In this document: piece by piece, positions 19,208 through 27,477 of the stretch
How the letters are laid out: the number at the start of each line of letters is the position of its first letter
Position numbering within the stretch: position 1 is the first letter of the stretch
NCBI GenBank assembly: GCA_046153875.1
Contig: JBJXFE010000041.1
Coordinates: 88,293 to 152,292 of the forward strand
Direction of reading: 5' to 3'
Length of the DNA stretch: 64,000 nt
Source: JBJXFE01 sp046153875
GTDB taxonomy: Bacteria > Planctomycetota > Phycisphaerae > Phycisphaerales > UBA1924
The notes under the pieces: model-generated
Database searches by the model: none
What the model saw: the letters and a program-made list of their open reading frames with translations, nothing else
What the model was told of the DNA's origin: nothing
Position numbers and translations under genes: made by a program

Positions 19208-20623
19208 ATGGCGTCGGTCGTCTTCTACTTCCAGGTCCACCAGCCCTTCCGCCTCAAGCGTTACTCCGTCTTCGACAACCACCCGTTCTACTTCGACACC
19301 CAGAAGAACGGCGACATCTGCCGCAAGGTCGCGGACAAATGCTACCGCCCGACGACCAGCCTCATGCTCGACCTCGTGAAGCGGCACAAGGGCAACTTCC
19401 GCGTCAGCTACGCCATCACCGGCGTCGTGCTCGACCAGATGGCCGAGTTCTGCCCTGACGTGCTCGACCTGTTCAAGCGGCTGGCGGACTCCGGGTGCTG
19501 CGAGTTCCTGGGCGAGACATACGACCACTCGCTCTCGTTCCTCTACTCGAAGGACGAGTTCCGGGCCCAGGTCGAGGCGCACACGAAGAAGATCGAGTCT
19601 CTGTTCGGTCAGACGCCGCGGGTCTTCCGCAACACCGAGCTGATCTACAGCAACGACGTCGCCCGCCACATCAGCGAGATGACGGACGCCAAGGGCAAGC
19701 CCCGTTTCGCGGGCATCATCGCCGAGGGCGCCGACCGCGTGCTCGGCTACCGCTCCCCCAACTACGTCTACATGCCCCCGCCGGGCGCGATGGGCGGGGC
19801 TCGGCAGGCTTCGCGCCCGAGCCCCTTCGCGCTCCTGCTCAAGAACTACCGACTCTCTGACGACATCGCCTTCCGCTTCAGCAACCGCGGCTGGAGCGAG
19901 TGGCCCCTCACCGCGGAGAAGTTCGCCAAGTGGGTCAACCAGATCAACGGCGACGGGTTCCTCTGCAATCTCTTCATGGACTACGAAACCTTCGGCGAGC
20001 ACCAGTGGGCCGACACGGGCATCTTCGACTTCCTTGCGGCCATGCCCGAGAAGGTGTTCGACGTGAACCCCGGGCACAACCACTTCATCACGCCGAGCAT
20101 GGCGATCGAGCAGTTCGAACCGATCGGCGAGTACGACGCCCCGCAGTTCATCAGTTGGGCGGACACGGAGCGCGACCTGACCGCCTGGTGCGGCAACGCC
20201 ATGCAGACCAACGCGCTCGAAGAGCTCTACAAGCTCGAAGCCGCGATCAAGCAGCGAGTGGCCGACGCGGAGCGGCCCGCGGGTGCCGAACGCTCCGCGC
20301 GCGCCTCTACCCCTGCTCGTGGCACAGGCGTCCCGCCTGTGCCTACCCCCTCTACCCGTTCACGCCGCGCACCCTCCCCGCACGCCGCCGATCCATCCAC
20401 CCCCGACGAACTCACCCACGCCCGCCACCTCCTCGAAGACTGGCGCAAGCTCACCACCAGCGACCACTTCTACTACATGTGTACCAAGTGGTTCGCCGAC
20501 GGCGACGTCCACAAGTACTTCAACCCCTACGACTCCCCCTACGACTCGTACATCAACTTCATGAACGTGCTGGACAACGTCCGCACGCGACTGGCCGCGG
20601 AGCCGGTCCCCCAGCCCGCCTAG
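19208..20623 (+). CDS. glycoside hydrolase family 57 protein
   Basis: The 471-residue protein matches GH57 retaining alpha-glucan hydrolases or transferases. It starts FYFQVHQPFR (conserved region 1). VFRNTELIYSND holds the likely nucleophile Glu144, MDYETFGEHQW the likely acid Asp258, and ETYDHSLS is also typical. The family acts on starch or glycogen-like polymers; no signal peptide is present, so glycogen is the likely substrate. Two palindromic DNA insertions lie in frame: residues about 197-206 (GGARQASRPSP) and about 372-379 in a linker (GTGVPPVPTP). The linker 360-400 is otherwise low complexity, between the catalytic core and a C-terminal helical part. Confidence 0.85.
   Translation: MASVVFYFQVHQPFRLKRYSVFDNHPFYFDTQKNGDICRKVADKCYRPTTSLMLDLVKRHKGNFRVSYAITGVVLDQMAEFCPDVLDLFKRLADSGCCEFLGETYDHSLSFLYSKDEFRAQVEAHTKKIESLFGQTPRVFRNTELIYSNDVARHISEMTDAKGKPRFAGIIAEGADRVLGYRSPNYVYMPPPGAMGGARQASRPSPFALLLKNYRLSDDIAFRFSNRGWSEWPLTAEKFAKWVNQINGDGFLCNLFMDYETFGEHQWADTGIFDFLAAMPEKVFDVNPGHNHFITPSMAIEQFEPIGEYDAPQFISWADTERDLTAWCGNAMQTNALEELYKLEAAIKQRVADAERPAGAERSARASTPARGTGVPPVPTPSTRSRRAPSPHAADPSTPDELTHARHLLEDWRKLTTSDHFYYMCTKWFADGDVHKYFNPYDSPYDSYINFMNVLDNVRTRLAAEPVPQPA
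19796..19825. repeat. palindromic insertion inside GH57 gene
   Basis: GGGGCTCGG (19796-19804) and CCGAGCCCC (19817-19825) are perfect inverted arms around a 12-nt loop, and are read in frame. Confidence 0.6.
20321..20343. repeat. palindromic insertion inside GH57 gene (GTGVPPV type)
   Basis: GGCACAGGCG (20321-20330) and CGCCTGTGCC (20334-20343) flank a 3-nt loop. The coding strand reads RGTGVPPV. From memory this DNA palindrome type is frequent in planctomycete genomes. Confidence 0.65.
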
Positions 20624-20782
20624 CGCGCCTCCGGACGCCGAGGCTGAGCAGTCCTCGACGAAGCCTCGGGATTCCCGCACCCTGCGCGCTCCCCGTGCCC
20701 ATCGTGCACCGCCGGCCTCACCTGTGATAGGCTGCCCTCCAAGCACGGTCGGCCCTGCGCGCCGACCCATGGGAGTCTTGTC

Positions 20783-22120
20783 ATGCTTCATCGCCGCGCC
20801 GCTTCAGCGTCCCTCGCCGCGCTCCTCGCGCTCACCGCCGCCGAGGGTGCGGCCGCGCAATGGTCGCTGAGCGGCCTGAACGCCTACTACAACGCCGGGA
20901 ACGTCGGCATCGGCACGGCCGCGCCGGGCTCGAAGCTCCACGTCGTCACCACCGCCAGCGCCAACGGCACGCGGGCGATCAACGCCGTGGCCACCGCGAT
21001 CACCGGCGTGACGACCGGCATCGCTGGGGAGTCGCGCAGCCCGTCCGGCCGCGGGCTCTTCGGCGTCGTCACCGCCGTCACCGGCGCCACCAGCGGCGTC
21101 CTGGGCCAGGTCGCCAGCACGGCCGGCCGCGGCGTGTCGGGCGTCGCCACCGCCGTGACCGGGGCGACCAACGGTGTGTTCGGGCAGGTGGCCAGCACGA
21201 CGGGCCGCGGCGTCTACGGGCTCTCGCTCGCCACCACCGGCATCAACTTCGGCGTGTACGGCGAGAGCCGCTCGAACGTACCGGCGACCGGTCTGCCGGT
21301 CGTGACCAACCTGCCCGCGGGTGTCTACGGGCGCGCGACCAGCGCCACCGCCCGTGCCATCGGCGTCCTGGGGCACAACTCCAGCCCCGGCGGCGCCGGT
21401 GTCGCCGGATACTCCACCTCCGCCTCCGGCGAGAACTCCGGCGTCTACGGCGAGGCCCGCGGCGCGACTACGGCCGGCGTCACCGGCATCAACCTCGCCA
21501 CTACCGGGTTCTCGTTCGGCGTGCAGGGCGACGCCTTCAGCCCCGTCGGCGCCGGCGTCTACGGCCACGGCAGCGCGACCACCACCGAGAACTACGGCGT
21601 CTACGGCGAGACCGACAGCCTCACCAACGGCTGGGGCGTCTTCGCCGAGGGAAACCTGGGTGCGTCGGGCCTCAAAACCTTCCACATCGACCACCCCACC
21701 GACCCCGCCAACAAGTACCTCAACCACTTCTGCGCCGAGGGCCCGGAGCCGCTGCTGATCTACCGCGGCAACGCGACCCTCGACGGCACCGGCGCATCGT
21801 GGGTGGACCTCCCCGCGTACTTCGAGGCCCTCAACCGCGACTTCCACTACGCGCTGACCCCGATCGGCGCACCCGGGCCGCTGCTGCACGTCGCCGAAGA
21901 GGTCAGCGGCAACCGCTTCCGCATCGCGGGCGGCACGCCCGGCGGCAAGGTCTCCTGGACCGTCACCGGCGTCCGCAACGACGCGTACACCCAGTCCCAC
22001 CTCAAGCCGGTCGAGGAAGACAAGACCGCGGAGCACCGCGGGCGGTACCTCCACCCGCACCTGTTCGGCCAGCCGGAGTCGAAGAGCATCCGCGATCGCG
22101 CTGCGGCTGCCCATCAGTGA
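20783..22120 (+). CDS. secreted repeat protein with GVYG-type repeats
   Basis: The 445-residue protein has a Sec signal peptide (MLHRRAASASLAALLALTAAEGAAA, cleavage after AAA or AQ). Residues 30-300 hold about ten degenerate repeats of 20-30 residues built on G(V/L)xG...A, such as GVYGESRS and GVYGEARGATTAGVTG. The start NVGIGTAAPGSKLHV is like the head of phage-fibre-style beta structures. Residues 300-430 (FHIDHPTDPANKYLNHFCAEGPE) form a separate conserved end domain found on such secreted proteins. Function unknown; a surface or extracellular fibre is the likely role. Confidence 0.7.
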   Translation: MLHRRAASASLAALLALTAAEGAAAQWSLSGLNAYYNAGNVGIGTAAPGSKLHVVTTASANGTRAINAVATAITGVTTGIAGESRSPSGRGLFGVVTAVTGATSGVLGQVASTAGRGVSGVATAVTGATNGVFGQVASTTGRGVYGLSLATTGINFGVYGESRSNVPATGLPVVTNLPAGVYGRATSATARAIGVLGHNSSPGGAGVAGYSTSASGENSGVYGEARGATTAGVTGINLATTGFSFGVQGDAFSPVGAGVYGHGSATTTENYGVYGETDSLTNGWGVFAEGNLGASGLKTFHIDHPTDPANKYLNHFCAEGPEPLLIYRGNATLDGTGASWVDLPAYFEALNRDFHYALTPIGAPGPLLHVAEEVSGNRFRIAGGTPGGKVSWTVTGVRNDAYTQSHLKPVEEDKTAEHRGRYLHPHLFGQPESKSIRDRAAAAHQ

Positions 22121-22178
22121 CGAGGGCAGACCTCGTCGGTTGTCCATGACTTGCATTTGAATCCGCTACGCTTGCCGC

Positions 22179-23588
22179 ATGGCGATCAACGAGACGCACG
22201 ATCCGAAGCTGAAGTCCTGGGTCGAGTCCGCCAACGATCCGGCGACCGACTTTCCGATCCAGAATCTGCCGTTCTTCGTGTTTGGGCGTCCAGACATGCC
22301 CGAATGCGATCAGTTCCTGGGTACTCGGGTGGGTGATGCAGTCATTGATCTGGAGGACTTGGGCACTGCCGGGTTGTTCGACGCGATTGGGAAGATGCTG
22401 CCGAGTCCAGTCCCGATCTTCCCGTGGAACCAGGACGTCTTCTGTTGTGGGGGAGGAGGCCGGATCAACAAGCTTGCCACGTTTGACGGCAGGTATTGGG
22501 CCGCAGTTCGCAGGCGATTGGTCGAGTTATTCGGAACAGAATCCACTGATCTCCGAGGCAACCAGGAGCTCCGAGCCAAGGCGGTGTTCCGTGCCGACGA
22601 GGTGCCCGTTCACAAGCCGGCCTTTGTGTACAACTACACCGACTTCTACGCCTCCATCCACCACGCCACCACCGTCGGCTCGATGTTCCGACCGGACAAC
22701 CCGCTCCTGCCCAACTACAAGCACGTCCCGATCGGCTACCACGGGCGCGCGTCGTCGATCGTGATCAGCGGCACGGACATCCGCCGCCCTCGCGGCCAGA
22801 TCCCGCCGCCGGACGACAAGCCGCAGCAGGGGCCGACATTCGGGCCCAGCAGGATGCTCGACTACGAGCTCGAGGTCGGCGCGTTCGTCGGGCCGGGCAA
22901 CAACCTCGGCGAGCCGATCATGATCGGCGACGCCGAGAAGCACATCTTCGGCCTCTGCCTCGTGAACGACTGGTCCGCCCGCGACATGCAGAAGTGGGAG
23001 TACCAGCCCCTCGGCCCGTTCCTCGCCAAGAACTTCGCCACCACGGTCTCGCCGTACGTCGTCACCCTCGAAGCCCTCGAGCCATTCCGCTGCCCGGCAT
23101 ACCGCCGTCCCGAAGGCGACCCCGCGCCGCTCGACTACCTCCACGACGACGCGAACGAGAGCCGCGGCGGGTTCGACATCACGCTGGAGGTCTGGCTCCG
23201 CACGGCCGAAATGGAACGCCGGAGCATGTCGCCCGTGCTCCTGAGCAAGTCCAACGCCTTCAAGGAGATGTACTGGACCGTCGCGCAGCTCCTTACCCAC
23301 CACACCAGCAACGGGTGCAACCTCCAGACCGGCGACCTGCTCGCCAGCGGCACGGTCAGCGGGCGCGGCCCCACGGAGCGCGGCTGCCTGCTGGAGTTGA
23401 CGTGGCAGGGGCGTGGGCCCGATGGCAAGCCGCTGCCCCGCAAGCCGATCGATCTGCCCACGGGCGAGAAGCGCACCTTCCTGGAGGACGGCGACGAGGT
23501 GATCTTCAAGGGCTACTGCGAGCGCGAGGGTTTCAGGCGGATCGGCTTCGGCGAGTGCCGGGGGAAGATCGCTCCGGCGCTCGGGTAG
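22179..23588 (+). CDS. fahA: fumarylacetoacetase
   Basis: The 469-residue protein matches fumarylacetoacetate hydrolase, the last enzyme of tyrosine/homogentisate breakdown, giving fumarate and acetoacetate. Signatures are YNYTDFYASIHHATTVGSMFRPDNPL (metal Asp and catalytic His), YHGRASS, LDYELEVGAFVG (metal Glu residues), NDWSARDMQKWEYQPLGPFLAKNF and QTGDLLASGTVSGP-like QTGDLLASGTVSGRGPTE. The N-terminal SH3-like domain (to about residue 145) is encoded with many A/T-ending codons, unlike the rest of the gene, which suggests a recombinant origin. No other tyrosine-degradation gene is adjacent. Confidence 0.95.
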   Translation: MAINETHDPKLKSWVESANDPATDFPIQNLPFFVFGRPDMPECDQFLGTRVGDAVIDLEDLGTAGLFDAIGKMLPSPVPIFPWNQDVFCCGGGGRINKLATFDGRYWAAVRRRLVELFGTESTDLRGNQELRAKAVFRADEVPVHKPAFVYNYTDFYASIHHATTVGSMFRPDNPLLPNYKHVPIGYHGRASSIVISGTDIRRPRGQIPPPDDKPQQGPTFGPSRMLDYELEVGAFVGPGNNLGEPIMIGDAEKHIFGLCLVNDWSARDMQKWEYQPLGPFLAKNFATTVSPYVVTLEALEPFRCPAYRRPEGDPAPLDYLHDDANESRGGFDITLEVWLRTAEMERRSMSPVLLSKSNAFKEMYWTVAQLLTHHTSNGCNLQTGDLLASGTVSGRGPTERGCLLELTWQGRGPDGKPLPRKPIDLPTGEKRTFLEDGDEVIFKGYCEREGFRRIGFGECRGKIAPALG

Positions 23589-23608
23589 CTCAACGACCGC
23601 CGGATCAG

Positions 23609-23698
23609 CCACGGATGTTCACGGATTGACACGGACGAAGCCGACCGTCTCGTGACAATCCCTCATCATCCGTGATCATCCGTGCCATCCGTGGCCAC
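23609..23698. repeat. inverted cluster of CACGGAT/ATCCGTG heptamers
   Basis: Three CACGGA(T) units spaced by 3-4 bases (23610-23635) are followed about 35 bp later by three ATCCGTG units (about 23668-23695), giving a long imperfect stem of some 30 bp. The element fills the gap between fahA and tRNA-Arg. It may act as a terminator-like or REP-like structure; function unknown. Confidence 0.6.
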
Positions 23699-23745
23699 TG
23701 CTCACGATCTACCGATCCGCCGGCTCTCCGAGCCGACTCGCCAAG

Positions 23746-23819
23746 CACGCCCGCCCGGATTCGAACCGGGGACCTGCGGTTTAGGAAACCGCCGCTCTAT
23801 CCAACTGAGCTACGGGCGC
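23746..23819 (-). tRNA. tRNA-Arg (CCT anticodon)
   Basis: On the minus strand the acceptor stem GCGCCCG pairs with CGGGCGT (one G-T wobble), the D arm is GCTCAGTTGGATAGAGC, and the anticodon stem GCGGT/ACCGC encloses TTCCTAA (anticodon CCT). The T arm is CCCGGTTCGAATCCGGG. CCA is not encoded. It reads AGG codons. Confidence 0.95.
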
Positions 23820-23877
23820 ACGCCGCAAGTCTAGCGGGGGACGCCCTACCATCAGCCCCGTTTCTACCGGAGGCCTC

Positions 23878-24966
23878 ATGGAAGTCGGCATCGTCGGGCT
23901 CCCCTACACCGGCAAGACCATGCTCTTCGTCGCGCTCACCGGCCAGCCCCCGGACCCGGCGGGCATGAAGGCGAACGTCGGCATGGCCGCGATCCCCGAC
24001 CCGCGCCTCGACACCATCTCCCGCCACATCCCCACCAAGAAGATCACCTCGGCCCAGCTCAAGGTCGTGGACATCCCCGGGCTCGTCCGCGGCTCTTCCA
24101 AGGGTGAAGGGCGCGGCAACGCCTTCCTCTCCGCGATCCGTGAGGTGGACGCCGTCATGCATGTCGTCCGCTGCTTCACCAAGGGCCCCGGCGGGCAGGA
24201 AGTCGCCCATGTGGACGGTTCGCTCGACCCGATCCGCGACATCCGCACTGTCGAGGAGGAGCTGGTCCTGGCCGACCTGCAGCAGGTCGAGAGCGCGATT
24301 CCCAAGGCCGAGAAATCCGCGCGCCAGAAGACGCCGGAGAACCTCGCCCGCCTGAGCGTCCTCCAGAAAGTCGCGCCGATTCTCGGCGAGGGCCGACCCG
24401 CCCGCGAGTTGAAGCTCGACGACCCCGAGGAGAAAAGGGTCTGGCGCGGCCTCGCCTTCGTCTCCTCCCAGCCGGTGATGTACGTCGCCAACGTGGACGA
24501 GGACGACCTGGATGGCTCGGGCGCGCTGGCGTCGAAGGTGCGCGAGCACGCCAAGAGCGAGGGGGCCGGGTTCGTCGCCATCTGCGCACGCCTGGAGGCC
24601 GAGATCGCCGAGATCGCGCCCGGCGAGCGGGCCGAGATGCTCGCGTCGCTCGGGCTCGCCGAGCCCGGCCTGGCCAGGTTCGCCCGCGCGGCCTACGAAC
24701 TGCTCGGGCTCCAGTCGTTCTACACCGCCGGCGAGAAAGAAGTCCGCGCGTGGACCATCCCCAAGGGCGCCACCGCCCCGCAGGCCGCGGGGGCGATCCA
24801 CTCCGACTTCGAGCGCGGGTTCATCCGCGTCGAGGTCTTCTCGGTGGCGGACCTTGAATCCTTCAAGACCGAGAAGGCGATCCGCGAAGCCGGGAAGATG
24901 CGGACTGAAGGCAAGTCCTACGTCATGCGCGACGCGGACGTGTGCCACTTCCTGTTCAACGTGTGA
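23878..24966 (+). CDS. ychF: YchF/OLA1-family GTP/ATP-binding protein
   Basis: The 362-residue protein has the circularly unchanged Obg-type P-loop GLPYTGKT (7-14), the switch II motif VVDIPGLVRGSSKGEGRGN (63-81), and NVDE (205-208) in place of the NKxD guanine motif, which marks YchF proteins as ATP-preferring. The C-terminal TGS domain is clear (LQSFYTAGEKEVRAWTIPKG, IHSDFERGFIRVEVFS, GKSYVMRDADVCHFLFNV). The family is linked to ribosomes and stress responses. The GTG/ATG choice is clear: ATG at 23878 after GGAGG. Monocistronic by context. Confidence 0.95.
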   Translation: MEVGIVGLPYTGKTMLFVALTGQPPDPAGMKANVGMAAIPDPRLDTISRHIPTKKITSAQLKVVDIPGLVRGSSKGEGRGNAFLSAIREVDAVMHVVRCFTKGPGGQEVAHVDGSLDPIRDIRTVEEELVLADLQQVESAIPKAEKSARQKTPENLARLSVLQKVAPILGEGRPARELKLDDPEEKRVWRGLAFVSSQPVMYVANVDEDDLDGSGALASKVREHAKSEGAGFVAICARLEAEIAEIAPGERAEMLASLGLAEPGLARFARAAYELLGLQSFYTAGEKEVRAWTIPKGATAPQAAGAIHSDFERGFIRVEVFSVADLESFKTEKAIREAGKMRTEGKSYVMRDADVCHFLFNV

Positions 24967-24984
24967 ACGTGGGGGGGGCTCCCC

Positions 24985-25842
24985 CTACGCCGGTCGTCGC
25001 AGCGCGCCGCGCGGACCGATCAAGCCGCTGGTCTCCGCGCCGATGAGCGCGGAGTCATCCGGGTCGCCCTTGATCCAACCCTCGAACCGCGAGCGCAGGT
25101 CCTCGGCGATCTCGGCCGCCCCCAGCCCGCTGCCGCGGTATTGGATCGGCGGCATGAACGTCACCACGGACCTGCTGAACTGCTTGATGCTGTCCCACGC
25201 CGGGTCCACGTCGGGCGTGCCCTCGACGACGACGGGCAGGACCGGCGCCCCCGATTTCTTGATGAGCAGCCCGACGCCGGGGAGGAACGGGCGCACCGTT
25301 CCTCGCGGACGTGCGATCCCGCCTTCCGGGAACACGCCGATGACGCCCCCATCCCGCAGGTGCCGGATCGCTTCGCGGACACCCGCGATCTCGTCCCCCT
25401 GCCGGCTCACGAAGATCACCCCGGCGAGCCGCCAGAGCCACTCGCCCCAGGGGTGGCGCATGTCCTGGGCCATGAGCCAGCGGATTTCGAACGCGCACGG
25501 CATCTGCACGAGCACGGGATCAACGCCCGCGGTGTGGTTCGCCACGACGATCAGCGGCCCGGCATCGATCCCTTTGGGGATGTTCTCGACGCCGATCACC
25601 CGCAGGCGATGCACCCCGATCGCGTAGATCCGCCCGAGCAGCCAGACGAGCCCGAACCCCGGTTCGGCGCGCGGGTTGTCCAGCAGCGCGCGGGCAAGGA
25701 ACGCGAAGGCAACCCACGCCGCACTGATCAGGATGAACCACACAGCAACGGGCACATCGGATGTTAGCGGCCGCAAAGTCAACGTTTCCACGTCTGTCGC
25801 GGCTGCCTTCGGACCCGAGCGCCCCGGGAACACCCGTACCAT
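24985..25842 (-). CDS. 1-acyl-sn-glycerol-3-phosphate acyltransferase-like protein
   Basis: PlsC-type acyltransferase of about 285 residues. A membrane segment lies near the N-terminus (VAVWFILISAAWVAFAFLARALL). It is followed by the catalytic box NHTAGVDP (HX4D), GVIFVSRQGDEIAGVREA, VGVFPEGG-like GVFPEGGIARPRG and a hydrophobic ending VLPVVVEGTP. Such enzymes add the second acyl chain to lysophosphatidic acid on the inner membrane. The start is uncertain. ATG 25842 is given; GTG codons nearer 25755 would avoid overlap with the divergent rarA gene. Confidence 0.8.
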   Translation of the reverse strand: MVRVFPGRSGPKAAATDVETLTLRPLTSDVPVAVWFILISAAWVAFAFLARALLDNPRAEPGFGLVWLLGRIYAIGVHRLRVIGVENIPKGIDAGPLIVVANHTAGVDPVLVQMPCAFEIRWLMAQDMRHPWGEWLWRLAGVIFVSRQGDEIAGVREAIRHLRDGGVIGVFPEGGIARPRGTVRPFLPGVGLLIKKSGAPVLPVVVEGTPDVDPAWDSIKQFSRSVVTFMPPIQYRGSGLGAAEIAEDLRSRFEGWIKGDPDDSALIGAETSGLIGPRGALRRPA

Positions 25843-25847
25843 CCCGC

Positions 25848-27389
25848 GTGCCCGACCTGTGGTCCAAGTCACGCACCGCCGCGGTCCGCGCTGTCGAGCC
25901 GCTGGCCGTGCGGATGCGCCCGCGGACGCTCGAGGAGTTCGAGGGCCAGGAGCACATCCTGGGCGAGGGCAAGCTGCTCCGCCGGATGTTGCGCGCGGAC
26001 GCGATGACCTCGCTCCTGCTGCACGGCCCGCCGGGCACGGGCAAGACGACCCTCGCGGAGCTGATCGCGTCGCACACCCGCCGGCACTTCGAGCGCGAGA
26101 ACGCCGCGTCCGTCGGCGTCAAGCGCATCCGCGAGATCATCGACGAAGCCGCCGCGCGGCTCTCGAGCCCCGCGAAGCAGCGGACCATCCTGTTCCTCGA
26201 CGAGATCCACCGCTTCACCCGCGCGCAGCAGGACGTGCTGCTCGCCGACGTGGAGCGGGGGGTCATCACCCTCATCGGCGCCACCACCGAGAACCCGCTC
26301 TTCGCCTGCAACTCCGCCCTCGTCAGCCGCAGCACGCTCCTGCGGCTCGAGCCCCTCACCGAGCCGCAGGTCACCGCCGTCGTCCGCCGCGCCATCGCCG
26401 ACAAGGAGCGCGGCTACGGCACGCTGGACCTGCGTGTGACGGACGAGGCGATGCACGTCTGGGCCGTCAAATGCGACGGCGACGCCCGCAGGGCGCTGAC
26501 AGCCCTGGAAGTCGCGGTGCTGTCCACGGTCGGAGAGAGACCCGCCACGGCGGGCAAGCTGCGAGACGGAGAGACGGAGAGACGAAGTGGAGCAGGTTCC
26601 GAACCGGACACCTCGCCCTCTCCGGGCCCGTCCGCCGTGGCCGGCTCCGATTCCACTCCGTCTCTGCGTCTCTCCGTCTCTCCGTCTCTTCTCATCGACC
26701 TCCAGACCGCCCAGGACAGCATCCAGCAGAAGGCCGCGGTCTACGACGGGATCGGCGACGAGCACTACGACTCCATCAGCGCCATGATCAAGAGCGTCCG
26801 CGGCAGCGACCCTGACGCGGCCGTGTTCTGGATCGCCCGCATGCTCGACGCCGGCGAGGACCCCCGGTTCATCGCGCGCCGCCTGGCCGTGCTCGCCAGC
26901 GAAGACATCGGCAACGCCGACCCCCGCGCCATCATGGTCGCCGCGGCCGCGTGGGACCTCGTCGAGCGCATCGGCATGCCCGAGTGCCGCATCACGCTCG
27001 CCCAGGCCGCCACCTATCTCGCGCTCGCGCCCAAGAGCAACGCGTCGTACGTCGCGATCGAGGAAGCGTCAGCCGACGTGAAGGAGGGGCGGACGGTCCC
27101 CGTGCCGATCTACCTCCGCGACAAGAACAGCTCGCCGGTGGCGAACGCCGACGGCAAGGGCGTCCGCACGGGCCAGGTCGGTGGTGAGAAGTACGAGTAC
27201 AGCCACGACGTCCCCGGGGCGATCACCGGCCAGGACTACCTCGGCGTCCCGAAGACCTACTACCGCCCGCTCGATTCGGGCGCCGAGAAGATGCTGGCCG
27301 CGCGGCTCGAAGAGGTCCGGCGCATCCGCAGCCACCTCCGGGGCCCGGGGTCGCCCCCGCCCAGAACCGGGCAAGCCGGGTCCGCGTAG
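25848..27389 (+). CDS. rarA: RarA/MgsA-type replication-associated AAA+ ATPase, with a repeat-derived insertion
   Basis: The protein of about 513 residues shows EPLAVRMRPRTLEEFEGQEHILG, Walker A GPPGTGKTTLAE, Walker B ILFLDEIHRF, and sensor 1 GATTENP. Its C-terminal part is typical of the family (AVYDGIGDEHYDSISAMIKSVRGSDPDAAVFWIARML, EDIGNADP, YLALAPKSNASY, GYKYSHD-like GEKYEYSHDVPGAI). RarA acts at stalled replication forks and on DNA ends. Residues about 229-282 are an insertion (RDGETERRSG...SLRLSVSPSLL) encoded by a palindromic element; it falls in the loop after the AAA+ core, so folding may survive. GTG 25848 matches the family start PDLWSKSRTAAV; ATG 25761 is an alternative. Confidence 0.9.
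   Translation: MPDLWSKSRTAAVRAVEPLAVRMRPRTLEEFEGQEHILGEGKLLRRMLRADAMTSLLLHGPPGTGKTTLAELIASHTRRHFERENAASVGVKRIREIIDEAAARLSSPAKQRTILFLDEIHRFTRAQQDVLLADVERGVITLIGATTENPLFACNSALVSRSTLLRLEPLTEPQVTAVVRRAIADKERGYGTLDLRVTDEAMHVWAVKCDGDARRALTALEVAVLSTVGERPATAGKLRDGETERRSGAGSEPDTSPSPGPSAVAGSDSTPSLRLSVSPSLLIDLQTAQDSIQQKAAVYDGIGDEHYDSISAMIKSVRGSDPDAAVFWIARMLDAGEDPRFIARRLAVLASEDIGNADPRAIMVAAAAWDLVERIGMPECRITLAQAATYLALAPKSNASYVAIEEASADVKEGRTVPVPIYLRDKNSSPVANADGKGVRTGQVGGEKYEYSHDVPGAITGQDYLGVPKTYYRPLDSGAEKMLAARLEEVRRIRSHLRGPGSPPPRTGQAGSA
26531..26692. repeat. GAGACGGA-type palindromic element, in frame in rarA
   Basis: The element has a purine arm (GGAGAGACCCGCC...GCGAGACGGAGAGACGGAGAGACGAAG) containing a CCCGCC/GGCGGG hairpin at 26541-26554, a spacer of about 75 bp with its own short inverted repeats, and a complementary pyrimidine arm (CTCCGTCTCTGCGTCTCTCC and on) ending near 26692. 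It adds about 54 codons without breaking the frame. Confidence 0.8.
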
Positions 27390-27417
27390 CGCCGATAGAG
27401 CTTCGTTCGTATCTTCG

Positions 27418-27445
27418 TTGACACCCCTTGCGGCCGGGATAGCGT
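27418..27445 (+). promoter_or_regulatory. sigma-70-type promoter for the kinase gene
   Basis: TTGACA (27418-27423) is a perfect -35, and TAGCGT (27440-27445) is a plausible -10 after 16 bp. The ATG is 33 bp further on. Confidence 0.5.
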
Positions 27446-27477
27446 TCCCGCCGCGGGCCCGGGCCTGACGGACCGTG

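Noticed and set aside
18916..19209. N-terminal extension of the DEAD-box helicase
   Set aside because: The extension is coded by simple repeats and a palindrome; the ATG at 18915 has an RBS and a normal family length.
26531..26692. Intein or group II intron in rarA
   Set aside because: The insert is only about 160 bp, lacks splice motifs and is built of GA/CT repeats.
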